Below, one piece after another: positions 11,387 to 25,333 of a stretch of DNA of 35,788 bases. Below the pieces are notes generated by a model. That model had not been told where the DNA came from. It ran no database searches and saw nothing but the letters and a program-made list of their open reading frames with translations. The DNA comes from Seison nebaliae. Its lineage: Eukaryota; Rotifera; Pararotatoria; Seisonacea; Seisonidae. Positions within the stretch are counted from its first letter, which is position 1; every line of letters begins with the position of its first letter. Made by a program: the position numbers and the translations under genes. The stretch is from assembly GCA_023231475.1 (NCBI GenBank), contig JALJEE010002955.1:1-35788 (forward strand), written 5' to 3'.

Positions 11387-13464
11387 GGTTAAGATCTCTT
11401 AAAATAATTCTGATGAAGAAGAAATAAATGATAAGCAATTGAGTTTTATCGAAAAGTTTTTGTTTGTTCGAAATAGTTTTCTCTAAATGAATAGAAATCG
11501 AATATAAATGATGATGTGAGATGACGATATCAACTTAATAATAATCGATTGAAAAGGTGAAGATGTTGGGTCGTTCAATATTAAAAACTTCAATTCAACA
11601 AAATAAGATACAAACAATGTTTTATCAATCATCAGTCGACGTTATCAAACATTGACAGTCGATTTTCAACAAAAGAATTGAAAAAGTTTCAATTGGATAA
11701 ATGAAGTGATCGAAAACGATGATTGGGAAAAGAGTCAATTTCTCAATTTCTAGTGCGAAATTTCAAAAAATTTCGAAATGAGAGAAATGAACTATAGAGT
11801 GTTGATGAAAGATAATTCAGATTATTAATCTTAAGAATAAGTTTATTCTAGATGAACAATCCAAATTTCTCGAAATTATCCATTTCCTTCTTTCCTCTAG
11901 ATAACTACGAGTAAATTTGGAGAGATTACGATGATTAGGGTAGGAAAAGGAAATGAAAATTTAGAAGTTTCCCATCATTCTTTCTCTTAAATTCAAATGT
12001 GAGAGTTTTATTTAAATTTATCAATTTTCTCCATTTAATCAATCACTTAAATAGATAAATAGAAAATTACTTAAATGCGTTGGATTTCGACAATCCTTAT
12101 TTCTTCGCGATAGTTACGATAGATGAAACGGAGGTTAACAACCGTTCCTTATTTGATAGAAAATCTGTCTAAACGACATCATTATTTGATGAGCCAATTC
12201 TTTTGGGGTAGAAGATACGAAGAGTTGGAAAGAAGGGGAAATTGTGAACGTGCAAAATGAGAAAAAAGAAAAAAAAAACTATTTCAAATTTGATCGATCA
12301 GGAAAGATGTGAGACGATTGTTTTTCGTCATTTCACTTCCCCCCACACACGATAAGGTGAAGTTTCCTCGATTTGGGAAGAAATCATTAATATCTCTTAC
12401 ACCGTAAATTATCTACATTACCTAAAGAGAATGATCTATCGTCAAATTATTTCCTTTAAACTTCTCTCATTTTCGTCCTATTTATCGCCAAATTTTTGTT
12501 TGGATATAACAGAGGGAGAAGCATAATAAGGAGAAATCATGCTACAGTTCTTTCCCCCGAATTAAATTTGTTTGTATTGACGAAACGTTAAGAAGAAAAT
12601 ATGTTTCCCTATTCATCCGTTCTCATTGTTAGCGACGCGTTAAATTTGTGTAATATTGTGCAGGGAGAAGATGAAGTAATATGAGAAAGATGTTTTAACG
12701 AAAATAAAAGTGATTGTGAAACTGAATATTTATGACTCCGTAGCAGTTCCTTCAATAAATATATCTATCATTCTTCGTATTTATACGTTTATGACCTGTA
12801 TGCGCATCGTCATACATCTCAACCTCCAGATAAATGCGATTTCCTTTCACAATCGTATCTTTATTGCGTTGTTGCTTGACATTCATTGATTAAGCACTTT
12901 ACCTTCTCCTTCTCTGTTTGGTCCTGGGGAAATCCTTTCGTCGAGAACTCTTATCTCAAACTTATTCAATTTGTTTCATGAGCGTGCTTTTTGGAGGGAG
13001 AAAACATAGGAAATAATATGGTAACCTTAAGAAAACTTTTCTACGGATTAACTGGTGATGTGAATAACGATAACTAATTTGAAAGTCTTCTGAATGTCGC
13101 GTTCATTGTCATAAATGAACGTCGTATTCTTTCGTCATCTCCTTCCATCTCTTATCGAGAGTGCGGGAAAGTATTCACGTCATATCCATCAAAAACTTTT
13201 GTGAAGTTCTCATCGACTACACTTTCTTTCACTCTCTCATCATCAATCGATAGAAACTCGTGCAATTCAGTCATTCACAATACATAACATCCTCCTTCAT
13301 TGTTCACCAATTTCGACATGGTTTTTATTCAATTTAAATGATAGTGACAAAACTCTTCTTTCATCAAATCTCATCGTTATCCTATCGTTTCGACGCATCA
13401 AAATACGATTTTAATCAAAATTAATTAATAAATTTATTTTTTCAATGAAACTTTCTTCTAAGAT
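11387..13464. other. Intergenic, about 2.1 kb, no gene seen
   Basis: It should contain the promoter of the Pro/Cys-rich gene (transcribed leftward from near 11390) and the 3' flank of the guanylate cyclase gene. No ORF over 60 codons, no tRNA-like cloverleaf and no known RNA were recognised. A perfect 8-bp stem hairpin (CGTTCATT, 6-nt loop, AATGAACG) lies at 13100-13121. Confidence 0.5.
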
Positions 13465-13470
13465 TTTATT
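13465..13470 (-). promoter_or_regulatory. Polyadenylation signal of guanylate cyclase gene
   Basis: TTTATT on the plus strand is AATAAA on the minus strand, 60 nt after the stop at 13531. Another lies at 13433-13438. Confidence 0.55.
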
Positions 13471-13530
13471 TACATTTTACAACAAGAATTAAACACTTCA
13501 AAGTCAGCAAATTCGCAGTTCTCCTTCCGT

Positions 13531-16500
13531 TCAATTCGGCGACGGAGTTACAGCAATTGATGGTGAGACCGGATTCGTTTTCTCACCTTTACTACTTTTC
13601 TCCTGAGTAGGTTCGGGTGGTGAATAGCCAAGTAAATCAGGTCGTCGATAGTCTTTTTGTTTCGGTTTGTTTGTTGATTTTTGGTCGAGAATGAATCCTC
13701 GTTCTCTTTTCAGTTTGTTCATAATTTCTTCATCCAAACTAAAAAAATTTTATTAAATTCTTCTCAAAAACAACGCTCATTTCTAACCCGTGATTACTGT
13801 TGGGATTTGCTGCCGGTGGTACTGGTAAAGCCAAATCAAATCCATCTTTACCTGTCAACCAATAAGTGTTCATTTTACCTTTACCTTTCAATTCTGTTTG
13901 ACCTCTCAATTCCAAACGATAGCCACCAAGTTCGTCCAATAGAATCTTACAAGTTTCACTTACATGAACTCGAAAAGCTACACAAATCAAATACAATTAA
14001 AAGAATAATTTAAAAAATTAAATAAATAATTAATAATTCAATAATAAAATAATAAAACCTGTTGATGTTGATTCCATTCGACTGGCGGTATTAACTGTAT
14101 CACCAAACAGACAATATCTTGGCATTTTCAATCCGACAACTCCAGCTACACATGTACCTGAATGAATACCAATTCTCACACGAAGAGGAAGATCAGGTAT
14201 ATGTCGTATTCGAAATTTCCCACATGAATGTAATATCTCTAAGCCCATTGTTGCTATTTCTCCTGCATGTCTATTGCCGTTAAGAACAGGTAAACCTGAA
14301 CAAACCATATAAGCATCTCCAATAGTTTCCACCTTTATGATTTGAATTAAATAATTTTTAATAATTATGTTAGATAATAAATCATTAACTTTATAAGCAT
14401 CATAATTCTCTAAAATTGAATCGAATGTCGTGTATAAATCATTCAAAAGATCCACAACTTCCAACGGCGTAGAAACCGCACTGATGGTTGTAAAACCGAC
14501 GATATCACTAAAGTAAATTGTCACACATTCATATGCTTCAGGATACACAGTTTCACCTTTCTTCAACGCTTCAGCCACCGATCTACAAAATTATGAATTG
14601 TCACAAATCCATCAAAATTAGAAATTTAACGGTGGCAACATATCGGCCAAAAGACGTTCCGTTTTCCTTTTTTCTTCTTCTAACTCTTCAGTTCGATCAC
14701 GAATTAATTCCTCCAAGTTATTCGAATACTTCTCCAACATATTAAACATCGTATCGACAATATTCACTTTCCTTATTTGAAAATTTAAAAAATTACGAAG
14801 GAAAAATCTGAGTGAACTTTCCGTGTTGTAATTCTTTGAAATGTTTGCAGAGAATATCGAAGTTGGGACGATTCTCAGGAATTTCACTCCAACATTCTTT
14901 CATAATGTGAAAATATTCTGGTGGAGCGGCCTGTTTGGAGACTGACGGTCGTAATAATGGTGGTGGTTTCTGAACTCGGGCGATGATTTCTGAGAATATT
15001 TTAAATTTAAATTTTATCCTGATATATTTTCATAAAAACCTTCTGGGCTTAAACTCGTCATAGCGAACGGAGGTTTTCTAAGAATCACTTCTTGGAGGAT
15101 TATTCCGAAAGAATAAACATCTCCAAATTGAGAACCGATTGTGAGTGTAATATCGTCACGGAAAGTACATTGTCTCAATAATTCTGGTGCTGTCCATAAA
15201 AGATCTGAAAAATAAATGTTCTCAAAATTCTATAAATCGATCATAGTCTCATTACTAACCGGACATTTGTAGTCGAATTGATTCGTTTTGTGTTGAATAA
15301 ATTTGATGTAAACCGAAATCGGTTACTTTTAATACCCAACGAGAATCGATGATACAATTTCTCGATTTTAAACTTCCATGATATTTGATAGGTGAATGAT
15401 GAACATAACGCATTCCCTAATCGCAATACAATTTTTTTGAAGAATTTTAAAAAATGAGTAACTCGTACTAAATCATTCAACATTGACCATTTGAATGTCC
15501 AATCGAGTTTTATTTCGCTTCGAAGTAAAATATCCTCCAAACTTCCACGAAGACAATATTCGAATACAAAACCAACTTGAAACGGTTCCACATATAATCC
15601 AACGAATGAATTGACATTCTCTTGACGGATATCTCTCAATTGTTTCAACTCCACTAAAGTTTTACTTTTCATTATGAATCCAGGAATTTCTAACGGTTTG
15701 AACACCACCACATCGCCTTGATAGATAGCAGTAATGAAGGATTTAGCGAAAGTTTTCAATTTGCCGCTTTCCGATTTTTGGGAGAAAGACGTTACGGATT
15801 TCTGATGGGACACTATCGAATGTGTGGTACTCACATTCATCGTGGTAGCCATTGAAGTCTTGAGAGATGATTCATTAAGAGGAACAATTTTATTGTTTCC
15901 CTTCACACTATTCTTACCGGAATTAATTATTAATTTTTCTTGTCCCTTCTAAATAATTTTTAAATGAACGATTTCCATTAAGATAAACAATAACATGATA
16001 AATTCCTGAATCTTTATGATTTGAATTGTGGAAAATTATATCTCCAGGAATCAAAATAATTTTGTTCGGTCCTTTGCTCATTTGTTTCTCAAGAATTTTA
16101 CGACTAAAAAAAGACAGAGAACATATAATTAATGATGTGAATTTCGAGAGATAAAATGAATATGATTTTTAATGATGAAATTAAATTTATGTATTTCTCT
16201 TAACCTGACTCTCTTCTCAATTAATGGAAGTAGATCGTAGGGTAAGACGGCTAATGAGCGCACTGGCTCCTTAAGAGTGATGTCTTTATATTTGAAGAAA
16301 ATTAGATCTTCAACATCAGTCATATCGTCGAGATATGAAGGATAATTGACATAATAATTATTCTCGTTAAATGTTTTCGCCGGTTTTTTCAACGAGGATT
16401 GTTTGAGGCGAATTGATCGTTTATTCTTCAGGTTAGGCATCGTCTGTTTTAATCGGTCACGAAATGAACTTCTTCTTCGTTGACGAATGGATTGAAAGCG

Positions 16501-16692
16501 GAAAGAATCACGATTAATATTCAGCAACTTCTGCTTAATGGGAAATGTTGTTGTTGTTGTCGATGGCGCGATCGTATTGACAGTTAGATGGTTAGGTGAT
16601 GATGCATTGAGTGCACCTAGTAGACTTTGTGATCTATGCATTTCTTTATTAAAATTTATATTTGATTTTTTATTCTCTCCAATTCGACCACT

Positions 16693-16728
<36 letters not shown>

Positions 16729-19700
16729 GTCATCATCATCGTCGATGGATATAGATGAATCGCTGTCTATATAATCAATATCATCTTCATTGTTTTCGTT
16801 AGAGGAGTGTGTGTTCTTTCCAATATCCTTGCATACATGATTGACGGGATTCTTTGATTTGTTTAAGATGTTCGATGGCGGCTGTATCTTATAGAGATGT
16901 ATCAATGACTTGGCAATTCCACTGTAACGTACATCATCGTCAGGATGATTTGTATTAATTTGAGTAGTATTATCTGTTCGTTTTGGTGATTGGGCAGAGA
17001 ATGAATGGAAATGTTGCAGACGTCTCAACTGATCAGAGAGAGACGGACCATTCTCTAACTGCTGAGAGTTATGCGAATAAGAATTACGTGTTACCAATTC
17101 CATCTTGTTATTATCTGATTGAGATGGGAAGGAATTTCTCTTCAATTGCTGCTCTTCATTCAACGATGTTATGAGATGATGATCATTCTCCTTATGTTGT
17201 TTGGGGGGATCGGTCGAAATTTTCGAACTTCTACTCAATCGTTTCGTTAAGCCACTCGAGTATCGACCATCGATTTGTATCGACCGAGATCGTACTTGAC
17301 GTTTCTCTTCATCACCGCAATTATTCGGATTATACATCGTCTCCTCCTTTGAACGACGTGTCTGATAAGAATAATCGAAACTTCGATTCTTCCTCGTATC
17401 AGGTCGTCGACCACGTGATGATATCGATTTACTTATCGCATGAAATCGACTCGTTAAATTTTGGAGAGTCATCATAATATTTTTCGTAGGTTGAGTCGTA
17501 GGATCAATCGATTGTCGGCGTTGATTCAAATAGTCGATCATATCCTCGATACATTCATCCGATTTCTTCGATTTGCCAATCATTTCCAAATCTTTCAACA
17601 ATTGTTCAACTGATTCTCTCAATTTAACATTTTCTTTGAATTTCAAGATACTCTCCTGTTGAGATGAACGTTCATTTTCATTCAGTTCAGCGTCCAAATC
17701 TAATTGTATTATCGAATGATCGTGTGAAGAGAGTAAAGAAGTTTTTCGTAGAATTGACGAATTTGCTGAAATGTTATCAGTGGACAAATCGTACTCATGA
17801 GTTAAATCATCTTTCTCATTGTCGTTCAATAAATCTCTTTCATTTCCAGTTTCATTATCATCATCATCATTATCATCATAGTCATTTCTCATTGCATTAG
17901 TTATGATAATACTAGGTACCTGTAAGTATGATCTATTTTCTTCGAACGGTTCAGTTTGTAATTGAACGTTCTTCTTCTTTCTATCATCACTTCCACCAGA
18001 TAAGAAAGTGGAATAAGAGGCGGTGGATAAATGGGATGAATTCTCCCATTCCTTAAAGAAGTCTTCTCGTCGACTTTCCTGAAACTTCTTATTTGTTGAC
18101 AATTCCACGATCTTGTTCGATTGAAGTGCATCGTCATGATTTCTATCTAATGGTTGCATTATCGATGGGGAGGCTTTCGAGGAAGAGTGCAACAAATTCT
18201 GACAGTTGGAAGGTAAATTGGGAGAAGTTGATGTAACTTCATTCCCAATGAGTGATTGTTGATGCGACTGTTTCCTACTCATCAGATGAGAATTGGTGAG
18301 TTGTAAGGCGGAAGTTGTCGTCATTTTTGTTAGTTCTGCACATTTCGGTTGTCGACGGACAGTACGATCGCTCAAACAACGATAAGTTTTCTTTGGTTTC
18401 TTCTTCTTCTTCTTCCGATTCATAAACGAAAAAGTATTATGGTGTTGATGTTTTGATTGTTCATCATCATCTCCTTCCGAATATGAATCATTAATTTCGT
18501 CGTTCACTATATGTGGCGTCTTCGATGTGCTTTCGTCGAAATGATGATTGTGATATGATTTCAACAAGCGACTACGATGGAAAAAATGAATATCAAATAA
18601 TTTCTTTGCCTTCCCTGGCAACTTGGCAACATTTTGTCGTCCACGATTCGTTACGTGGAGAATGTTGTGATAGACGGTTGATGATTTTTTCGACGATTCA
18701 CATGATGGAGTCGCTGATGAAATATTCATCTGATCAGAATGATGTATAGGCAAATTGAATATAGATGAATGATCATTTTCATTATTTATTTCTTTTTTTT
18801 CATTCATTTCATTAACTTCTTCAGCACTACGATGATTATTCAATGGAAGATCAATGTTATCTGCTGTTTCCCAAAAGTAATTTCTTAATTCGTCAATGAT
18901 AGATTGAACTGTTGTAGGTAACGCTACATTCCCACCAGTAATATCATCATCATCATCATCATCATCACCACCACCATCATTTTCCAACGAATAATTAGAG
19001 AGATCTCTCTTCTTCTTCTCTTGTTGCTCCAATTTCTGCTGGTACCGTTTCTGCTGTTCATTCCATTTCTTCTTATTCGACGAAGAGGAATTCATTGTGA
19101 AATTTGAATTAAAAATTCGATGGCAACTTCCTCCAAAATGATGTTCAATGAATCGTTCGTGGTCAATAATGTAATTACTGAGTGTACCGCACGCCGTCAT
19201 TACGGCATCCAGAAGAGTTTACCGATATAGAACTGAATATTCGAATAGTTTCTAATGAGATTTCCCCTTAAAAAAAACTTCAATTTCTCCTACTTCCAAA
19301 TACTTTACAGAAATCATGAATTTTATCATCACATATCATATCATATCATCTAATCGTCGAATAGAAAAATGTTGAGCAGAATTAAATCAATTTCTCATCA
19401 CCATCACTCCCACCGCTCATTCCATCAAATCGAACAAATAGGTGAGATGTTTGAGAATTCTCCGAATTTCCATCAAAATTCTTATATGTGATGATCGAGA
19501 TGATGATGACAGTTCCACCAGATAACATCATCAATATAGAGCGATCGCAGAGTGATGCAAGAAATGCAAATTCTCATTTTCGTCGTTAATGTTCTATCTC
19601 AATAATTTGTGTTATGTGAAGGTTAAATCATGTGCATTGCAGGTAATTCAAAGAGCAAGAACGCAACTGACGAAACGATTACCATCTCAAGCAATAAACT

Positions 19701-22700
19701 AATATTCTATTATATTCCTCAATACTATTATTCAGGCAACAATAAAATATCCATCTAAATTTATGCGAAAATCACCAACTACGCAATTCATTTACATATT
19801 ATTTCGACGATGATACTCTGTGCATATTAAATGCACACTATGTGCACATTATAAATTTTGTGGTTTCCCCTCCTTTTCATCCTGGCAATCTCAAAGAGCT
19901 TGTTTTTCTCGACAGCATATAAACTTACATTTCCATTTTACATCATTACATTCTCCGCTAATTCCGCTTTGCTCACGTTCTCTCCTTTATTTCCATTTTT
20001 TTTCAATCTGCCTCTTAAATAATATTAATGTTTTTTTTTCCTTTAATAATCTCGGTTTGTGATTAGAAATTCTTCAGAAAATTAATGTAAATATCACGTC
20101 TTTAGTTGCCGATTCGTTTTTCGTCATTGCTCACTAATAGATTGGAAGGGAATTCATTGGAGAAAATAAATTAAAGAGAATGCGATACAATCATCTACTT
20201 TGGTGTTAAGTGACAGAACATGTATCCTTTCAATATCATTCACCTCCAAGGAATTATATAGAATTTTTCTAAAAAGAATAATCTGACAATTAGTTGATAT
20301 GAATCATTAATCATCATTCTACGCCAATAATACTGCATGAATCGACTAGCTCTGATCAACGATGATAATAGAAATGATGATAATGACGATGATTGTATTC
20401 GTTCAGAAGAATAATATCAAGAAAAATATATTAATCATTACTTATAGAATTAAAGTCTATCAAGTAAAAAGGTGATCTGCTCAAGTTCCGATCATGTCCT
20501 TGTTATGCATAAAAAGTAAATATGGAATATTTCAATAAAACTCATGGAATGAACGACAACTTGTTGTCGAAGTACTTGATTCATATTTTTCGGAAAAAAG
20601 AAAAATTGTATGAACACTTCCGAAAATGATGACTATTATTCTACTCATCGATCGAACGACACATATACATTTCTTTATCTATCATCATCATCATCATCAT
20701 CTTTTCCATGAGAATATGAGTCTCAATTACTAGGCGAGTAATGCAAATGAATGTCGACAAGAAAAGAAAGAAGGTTCATTCTCCCCCATACTGTGAATGT
20801 GCAAGTTAATTAGCACTATAATAATCAATAACGTTATACAAATTCTAATCAATAAAAAAGAGTTCGTTCATAATCTTTTAAGATGAGACAGAGAGGGATA
20901 TGTCATCCGATTTCATTCGGAGATTAACTTTCAATTATTCTCCTCATTCTTATATAATCAGATTCCACAATCATTCCATTCCATCACATTTACGACATGT
21001 CAAATACCCCACCATCTCACATTTAATATTTGTTTTAAAGTTTTCTTTTAAGGTTTCCTCGCCAATTTCATCCCTCCAATTACTAAACCCGAAAATGATT
21101 TTCACCAAACCATTTTTTTTATCCTTCTTTATGGGAAGCCTAAGAATTTATTTAACAATATTTCGGAAGAGATTATTGCTTAACGAAAAGCAATTATCTT
21201 ACGATTAGTGAGAATTAAGCTGATTGTTTGGTCTCTTCCAAATTCCAAGAGGAGAACATCAGGTAATAAATAGAAGGATCGAACTTTCCTTGAAGAGAAA
21301 CTTACGAAAATGTATTATTGAATTCCGATTAGAAAACCTTCAAATTACAACGACAAACAAGACTTGTAAAATCGACCTGTTTGTAGTAGAATTTTCTGGA
21401 ATAAAAAGGAGATGTATTTACATTTCATAATAGAATATATGAAACTCGCAAAATTATGAAGGAATTGTAATGAAAAAGATGAAAAAGTGGAATTTATCTG
21501 ATGTGAAGGAGTCAGATGTTCGATCAATGTCTCGTTCCATCCAGATGGTGACAATGATCTATAATTAATGGATAAAATATCTATAAATTACAGGAGAGCA
21601 CAATACGGGCCATGGGTGAAGGAATATTGATAGAAGAATAATATCGGAAGTTCTTTTTTTATCGAACACTAACTGAGATTTCACTCACTTCCAATCACAA
21701 AGTGCTGACAATTTGCATAAACATTAATGTTCAAAGTTAAATTGTTTATGTGCATATTTGTACATCAATTGAGGTACATCGTTGTAGGAAGAAAGGGAAC
21801 TCGTTCGAATTTCCACCAATAAATCATTCGGTCGTCTCAGTCGACCGAGCACAAAAGTTAAACGGAAACAAATACCAGGTAATGAAGGAAGGAGGAAAGT
21901 TTCGACACATAAACAAATTCATTTTCCATTTCACTTATTCCTTACGCCTAATCAGTCAGTTTATCTTATCAACTCATACTCGATTTAGGTAATAACTCAT
22001 CTTCTTCTCAATCTTTTTCATCATTCCCCTCTCTTTACTGCATGGTATTCATTTGATTTATACATAAGAAAATAGAACATAATCGTATTATGACGAATTA
22101 TTGATAAGGAATTGTACAAAGTTATGAGAATTCGTGTCATTCTTCTTCTTTTCTTTCCTAATGATTTCACTTGGTAAAATCTGATCTTTAGTGTTGAGCG
22201 CGAAATGTTCGCGAATGATTTTATGTTCCTTTATATAATAGAAGAATAGTGAGGAATTGGAATCGAGTGAGAGAATCTCCTCTTTACGTCAGAAAGGAAA
22301 ATTAGAAAGTTTTCTCACCTAAAACTTTTACAAATTGCTACAGTGAGAATGAATGTTCTGAGGAGGCTATTCTTGTACTATTTATTTAAATGACTCGACG
22401 TTCGTCTCCTGATTTATGATAGTTGAATAGAATGCGTGCATGACTGCTCACATTATGATAGTCTTATTGTTGATAGAATGAAGTTACTGGTTTACATGCA
22501 ATCACTCTCAATGGCAAAGTGTTTCTTTGCATATTTCCTTTCTCACTAATTTCGTTGTTGACAGGTCAAACGTCTTTCATTATCAAACTAATGTTGATTA
22601 GTTAAATAAATAGACAAAATTAACCTGATACTTTCCCCCCACTACTACTACTACTGGAACTATTAATATAATGTAGTAAGATTATCTAACTGTTATCATT

Positions 22701-25333
22701 TTTTATTCCATTTCTATTACTATACGAAAATGTTCAACTCATTTATTTATCTTATTTCATCTGCTTTAATTTTTTATTAGAATCGAAAATTCTATCATCA
22801 TCATCTTCAATTTATTATGGAAATTTCTCCAATTTTACATTTTCGACACATTCGAACTTATTTTTCAGGAAAAACATTTTCTCTCCTTTTCTCAAAGGAA
22901 TTAGTACTTCCTGTAGGTAGTAAACTCGAGGCAGAATGAAAAATAGAAAATAAAATATTAAATTTACTCACCGTGTTAACCAAATGGCTAGTCCCACAAC
23001 TAGCGCAACAAATGCAGTTGATATTCCAACGTAACTTACCAATCTTTCGGTTGCTAAAGGGAAAAGTGAATTGACGGGAATAACATTTGAATTAATTGGA
23101 TAGAGAAAGAACTAACAAATTTTCCCATCATCAATAACGGGAATCGGAGGACAATAATATAATTGACACATTGTTAGGGGATCGGGTGGATTCGTACCGG
23201 CAGCTGAAGTCCAATCTATACGTGGCTCTCGAAATTTGAGAGCGTAAACAACTTGATACATAGAATTGTTATCGTTGGCGAATACGTCGGGTTGGAGAAC
23301 GGCAACCGTCCTCCATAAATCTTTAGTGAGATGCATGATCTCTTCAAAAGAGGAGGAAGAAGAAAAAGATAAGAATCATTGTCTGTTAAATGAGAAAGTT
23401 AACTGGAGAATTTCCAATCATACTCGTATTTAGTTTCTTCATCTCTCACAGCATCATTGATGTAATCGAAAACACGGAAATTGAATAAACGTTTATAATA
23501 ATAGAATCGATCAGATCTACGTATCCATCTCATATCGTACTGTTCATTAAGTACTTCCAATGTGAAGAGATCGCTGACTCGATAATTTTTTATTAACATC
23601 GTTTCGTCTGTGAAACTGTCTAATTCGCCTGAATCGGTAAAGAACGCTTCGTAATTGATTGACATATTCGTCTTATCATAATAATTAACGACGGCGAATG
23701 TCATTGCTTCAAATATATTATTCTGATATTCGTGCTGGTTCAACAACAAGGTGATCATTGCCGAAAGAGGATGGAAAATGGAACTTTCAACGATAATTGA
23801 AGTTTCGTTCGATTGAGAAATTCTTCAGTTGTTTGAGAAATATCATCATCTGGATAAGGAATAATAAACAGAATTGATCTCAGATAATCTAAACAGAATT
23901 GAATTAAGTTGAATTTGGAGGGAAAAACCGTTTATCATATGGTCTTCCCATCGATATTGAGCACAGAAACGATTATTCATACATGGTAATACGTTGGATG
24001 CGAGGAGCATATGAAGTTGAACTTTCGTCCGATATAACCGTTCATTCTCACCACAATCTGAAAATATTTCACGGAATGTACTATTCGTATAAATTGGTTG
24101 TAATAATTCATAAAGAAATTCTTGATGTTTAGCTTGGTTATTCGGTCCAAGTACAGTAGAATGAACTGGAAAATAATTTCAAATAATTCAATAAAATTCA
24201 AAATACTAACTCGAATATCGACTGATCATATTGAGAGTACATTCATATTCGTTCCAAATTGAAGAATTATCTAATTTGAATGAATCGTCGAACATCGACT
24301 CAGCAGCTCGATCTGATAAATAATCCATCAATTCAACGAGAGAGAATTCGTTGGAATAAAGTGATTTCGATATCTTCTTCGAGAAGATATGTTTCGCCAT
24401 AATATCCGAATTCAATTCCGTCATTGCTTGACTCGATTTCAAAAATAAGTCATTATTACTTGAAGTATCAATGAAAGTTGGACCGGTTTCATTTCCCGTC
24501 AATGTTTGTAATAAATCCAAAGGAGAACGAAAAAGGACATTGTTTATACGAAATGACGTTAAAAATTCTTCCGCCACACTTACCATATCACTGAATTGTT
24601 GATTGAATTGAATGAATTTCATTGATGGGAAATGATTCACTCTCCATTCTTCAAATGTTGGGAAAATTTTGCATAACGAAGAATAACGTGAACTTTTCGA
24701 TAACGTCGGTGACGCTGCACTCCATCGTTTCACATCAACATTATCCATTGAACTATCATGATTCAAAGAAACGATAATCACATGATCATTTTCTTTCATG
24801 AAATTCTTTTCCTTTCGTTGTCCATCGTCCAAAACATTCTCTTTAATTTCAGAACATAATTCATAAATGAAATCCACATTCGAAACGGAAAACGGTGCCG
24901 CCACTTGACGAGTGTCTAACATAATAACGTGAAGGAATTCCACATCCTCCTTATTGCCCGCAACTCCATCTAACACTTTGTCGATTTGTTCTTCGAAAAC
25001 CGTCAGGAAATCCACCGTGAAATTTTGATATGATATCGTCAAATAATTTGTTCGATTAACCAAAGGTACCGTTTCATGTAGCCATTCGCGGAAGGTTTGC
25101 CACGTCTCTTCGATAAGTGTTTCTTTGGAAACGTATGTGAATCGATTGAAAAATTCTTTATCAGAGAAAGATTCCGATTTCTCCTTCTCATGCTCGTTGT
25201 TTAATCCACCATCAAAATCGACGATCGGTTGCTGATCGTTAATGAAAAGGAAGAACGGTATGGTGATTTCTCCACTCACTTTCATAATAATGACCAAGTT
25301 GATCAAGAGTAATTTCACTAACTGCATCTTCAT
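13531..25333 (-). CDS. Receptor-type (membrane) guanylate cyclase, natriuretic peptide receptor-like
   Basis: Single-pass receptor that makes cGMP. Exons in transcript order: 25333-24211, 24165-23929, 23888-23785, 23734-23404, 23341-23117, 23053-22972, 16103-15995, 15948-15463, 15416-15260, 15204-15040, 14989-14818, 14771-14631, 14582-14390, 14332-14059, 13977-13788, 13738-13531; phases sum to 1398 codons plus stop. Signal peptide about residues 1-21; diverged ligand-binding ectodomain to about 675, with N-glycosylation sequons; transmembrane helix in exon 6 ([16 protein letters not shown]). The kinase homology domain (about 780-1064) is a pseudokinase: HGSLKSRN replaces HRDxxxxN, while DFG is kept. 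A dimerisation helix ([17 protein letters not shown]) precedes the cyclase domain (about 1111-1310), which has FSDIVGFT (metal Asp), [10 protein letters not shown] (guanine-binding Glu), [19 protein letters not shown] (guanine-selective Cys, transition-state Arg) and [13 protein letters not shown]. It should be active and GTP-specific. Confidence 0.92.
14333..14389 (-). other. 57-bp stop-free intron in the cyclase domain
   Basis: Starts GTTAAT, ends AAAG, and lies exactly between NYDAYK and VETIGDAY, which are contiguous in other cyclases. It is 57 nt long with no in-frame stop, so retention would insert 19 residues just before the substrate-binding Glu rather than truncate the protein. Confidence 0.75.
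16129..19200 (-). CDS. 1023-codon disordered ORF inside the giant cyclase intron; probable alternative amino-terminal exon
   Basis: Open frame from ATG at 19200, with a TAA 24 nt upstream of it. The protein is Ser/Asn/Asp/Lys-rich and mostly disordered, with polyasparagine-like, poly-Asp (two runs) and KKKKKKPKK basic runs. A short coiled-coil-like part ([20 protein letters not shown]) and an ordered-looking C-terminal part ([21 protein letters not shown], about residues 965-1000) stand out. I do not recognise it. At 16205/16204 an AGTCAG|GTTAAG donor ends in phase 2 and fits the cyclase acceptor at 16104, giving [13 protein letters not shown]. That acceptor also fits the transmembrane exon (phase 2). 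The joined product would be 1696 residues: a cytoplasmic kinase-homology/cyclase protein without ectodomain. Alternatives: an internal insertion exon (acceptor CTCAG at 19178, also phase 2) or an independent gene ending at 16129. Confidence 0.7.
16695..16743 (-). repeat. CAT/ATG trinucleotide run coding poly-Asp
   Basis: Nearly pure (CAT)n on the plus strand, interrupted by CGT, read as about 17 Asp in a row in the intronic ORF. A second, shorter run (about 18941-18965) codes eight Asp. Confidence 0.85.
19201..22971. other. Giant-intron remainder, about 3.8 kb
   Basis: Intron sequence of the receptor form and candidate promoter region for the alternative first exon at 19200. ATC-type low-complexity stretches lie near 19327-19350 and 20683-20701. 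The ORF at 20900-21208 (102 codons) shows no family or composition signal and is probably chance. A 7-bp stem hairpin TCGGTCG/CGACCGA lies at 21828-21848. The function is otherwise unknown; the size is exceptional next to the 40-80 bp introns around it. Confidence 0.5.

Noticed and set aside
13100-13121. Perfect 8-bp stem hairpin as a terminator or RNA gene
   Set aside because: Too short and isolated; such stems are expected by chance in a window of this size.
20900-21208. 102-codon ORF in the giant cyclase intron
   Set aside because: Aromatic and Ser-rich composition as expected from AT-rich random sequence, no domain, no supporting splice signals.
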